Shown: one piece after another, positions 6,033-6,678 of the stretch
How the letters are laid out: each line of letters begins with the position of its first letter
Position numbering within the stretch: the first letter of the stretch is position 1
Source: a bacterium
Lineage (GTDB): Bacteria; Krumholzibacteriota; Krumholzibacteriia; LZORAL124-64-63
Direction: 5' to 3'
DNA length: 6,678 bases
Assembly (NCBI GenBank): GCA_018652925.1
Contig: JABIBH010000138.1
Coordinates: 1 to 6,678 of the forward strand
Made by a program: the position numbers and the translations under genes
Notes under the pieces: generated by a model
What the model was told of the DNA's origin: nothing
Database searches by the model: none
The model's input: only the letters and a program-made list of their open reading frames with translations

Positions 6033-6678
6033 AAAAAGTTAGTTTAGATATAAAACAGCAACTTCCCTCTTTGAGGTGGTTGCTGTTGTTGGTTGTATTA
6101 TTGACACTTGCAAGTTGTGTCCGATTCAATACTTATTACAATGCCAATAAAGCATACAAAGACGCTGAACTGATAAGACAAGACAGAGAAAAACTTGGCG
6201 AAGATGTTGCTCAACCAACTGGAGCACAGGTTCAACTTTACCAACGAGCAGTCAAGAAGTGTCAGCTCTTGATGGAAAACTATCCAGGTAGCGGACTGAC
6301 TGATGAAGCACTGTTTTTGATGGCAAAATCTTACCATCGGATAGCTTCTTACAGAATGTCGATAAGTAAGTTCGAACTGCTGTTTACAAATTTTCCTGCA
6401 AACAATAATGAAGAAGAATCTCTATATCTACAGGCAATGAATTATCTGTTTATTGGCGATGTCGTAGGATCAAACAGTTATCTCACCAAGCTGAGCAATC
6501 GTTTCCCTGACTCTGAATATCAGGCAGAAGCGCATCGTGTTGCTGGTGAAAACAGTTTTGCAATGGAAGATTGGGAATCGGCTCAGACCAGTTTGTTGGC
6601 ATATCTTGAATATGATAATTCTCCGGAAAAGACAGCATCTGCCGAGCTGAAATTGGCTGAATGTTACTGGGAATTGTA
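6029..6678 (+). CDS. BamD-like TPR lipoprotein with FNTYYNA signature, C-terminus missing
   Basis: Partial gene; 216 residues are visible before the right edge. The product has a basic start (MKK), a hydrophobic signal stretch (about 15-28, mostly Leu and Val) and lipobox LASC with Cys30, so it should be a membrane-anchored lipoprotein. Immediately after comes FNTYYNANKAYKDAE (33-47). A Cys followed by (F/Y)NT(F/Y)YNA is, as I recall, characteristic of TPR lipoproteins in FCB-group bacteria. Residues from about 68 on are TPR-like helical hairpins, with segments such as NYPGSGLTDEALFLMAKSY, NFPAN and RFPDSEYQAEAHRVAG. These resemble BamD/YbgF repeats (aromatic-P-x-S before each A-rich helix). 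A role in outer-membrane assembly is possible but not shown. The TTG overlaps the pyrC stop (TTGA, 6029-6032) and has TAAGGA 6 bases upstream. No promoter or terminator separates it from pyrC, so it is probably the fourth gene of the PyrR-controlled operon. Confidence 0.82.
   Translation, partial: MKKVSLDIKQQLPSLRWLLLLVVLLTLASCVRFNTYYNANKAYKDAELIRQDREKLGEDVAQPTGAQVQLYQRAVKKCQLLMENYPGSGLTDEALFLMAKSYHRIASYRMSISKFELLFTNFPANNNEEESLYLQAMNYLFIGDVVGSNSYLTKLSNRFPDSEYQAEAHRVAGENSFAMEDWESAQTSLLAYLEYDNSPEKTASAELKLAECYWEL

Noticed and set aside
6078..6109. TTG/GTT-rich low-complexity stretch
   Set aside because: It simply encodes the Leu/Val-rich core of the lipoprotein signal peptide.
6098..6337. Minus-strand open frame opposite the terminal lipoprotein gene
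   Set aside because: The plus strand here has a signal peptide, lipobox and TPR pattern in an uninterrupted frame; the opposite frame shows no recognisable motif.

Overview
This is a chromosomal housekeeping window from a Gram-negative-type (diderm) bacterium. Two lipoproteins with clear lipoboxes and one LysM domain suggest an outer envelope. The last gene carries a Cys followed closely by F-N-T-Y-Y-N-A, a signature I associate with TPR lipoproteins of the Fibrobacteres-Chlorobi-Bacteroidetes (FCB) and related candidate phyla. A pyrR-pyrB-pyrC cluster and frequent TTG starts fit a non-proteobacterial lineage, but placement below 'FCB-like diderm' is a guess. Base composition looks even, slightly AT-leaning, throughout, with no sign of mobile DNA, CRISPR or RNA genes.

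Layout. Positions 1-1212 are a leftward operon: a GT4 glycosyltransferase (1212 to 181), then 2 bases later the 5' end of a nitrilase-superfamily amidohydrolase that runs off the left edge. Positions 1213-1312 are a divergent control region with a near-consensus sigma70 promoter for the rightward side and a weaker overlapping one for the leftward side. Positions 1313-3048 hold a tRNA-dihydrouridine synthase joined by an ATGA overlap to a LysM/TPR lipoprotein. Positions 3049-3225 are a leader whose parts match a PyrR-controlled transcription attenuator: a candidate promoter, a PyrR-binding hairpin, a possible antiterminator, a strong intrinsic terminator and a strong RBS. Positions 3226-6032 are pyrR, pyrB and pyrC, tightly packed. 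At 6029, overlapping the pyrC stop, a second TPR lipoprotein (BamD-like in style) begins and runs off the right edge.

How they work together. PyrB makes carbamoyl aspartate and PyrC closes it to dihydroorotate, two consecutive steps of de novo UMP synthesis. PyrR should sense UMP/UTP and bind the hairpin in its own leader, favouring the terminator and shutting off the operon when pyrimidines are plentiful. The downstream lipoprotein has no visible promoter of its own, so it is probably co-transcribed and would fall under the same control. The main points of interest are the attenuator, this coupling of pyrimidine synthesis to an envelope lipoprotein, and the corrected starts of the Dus and PyrR genes.
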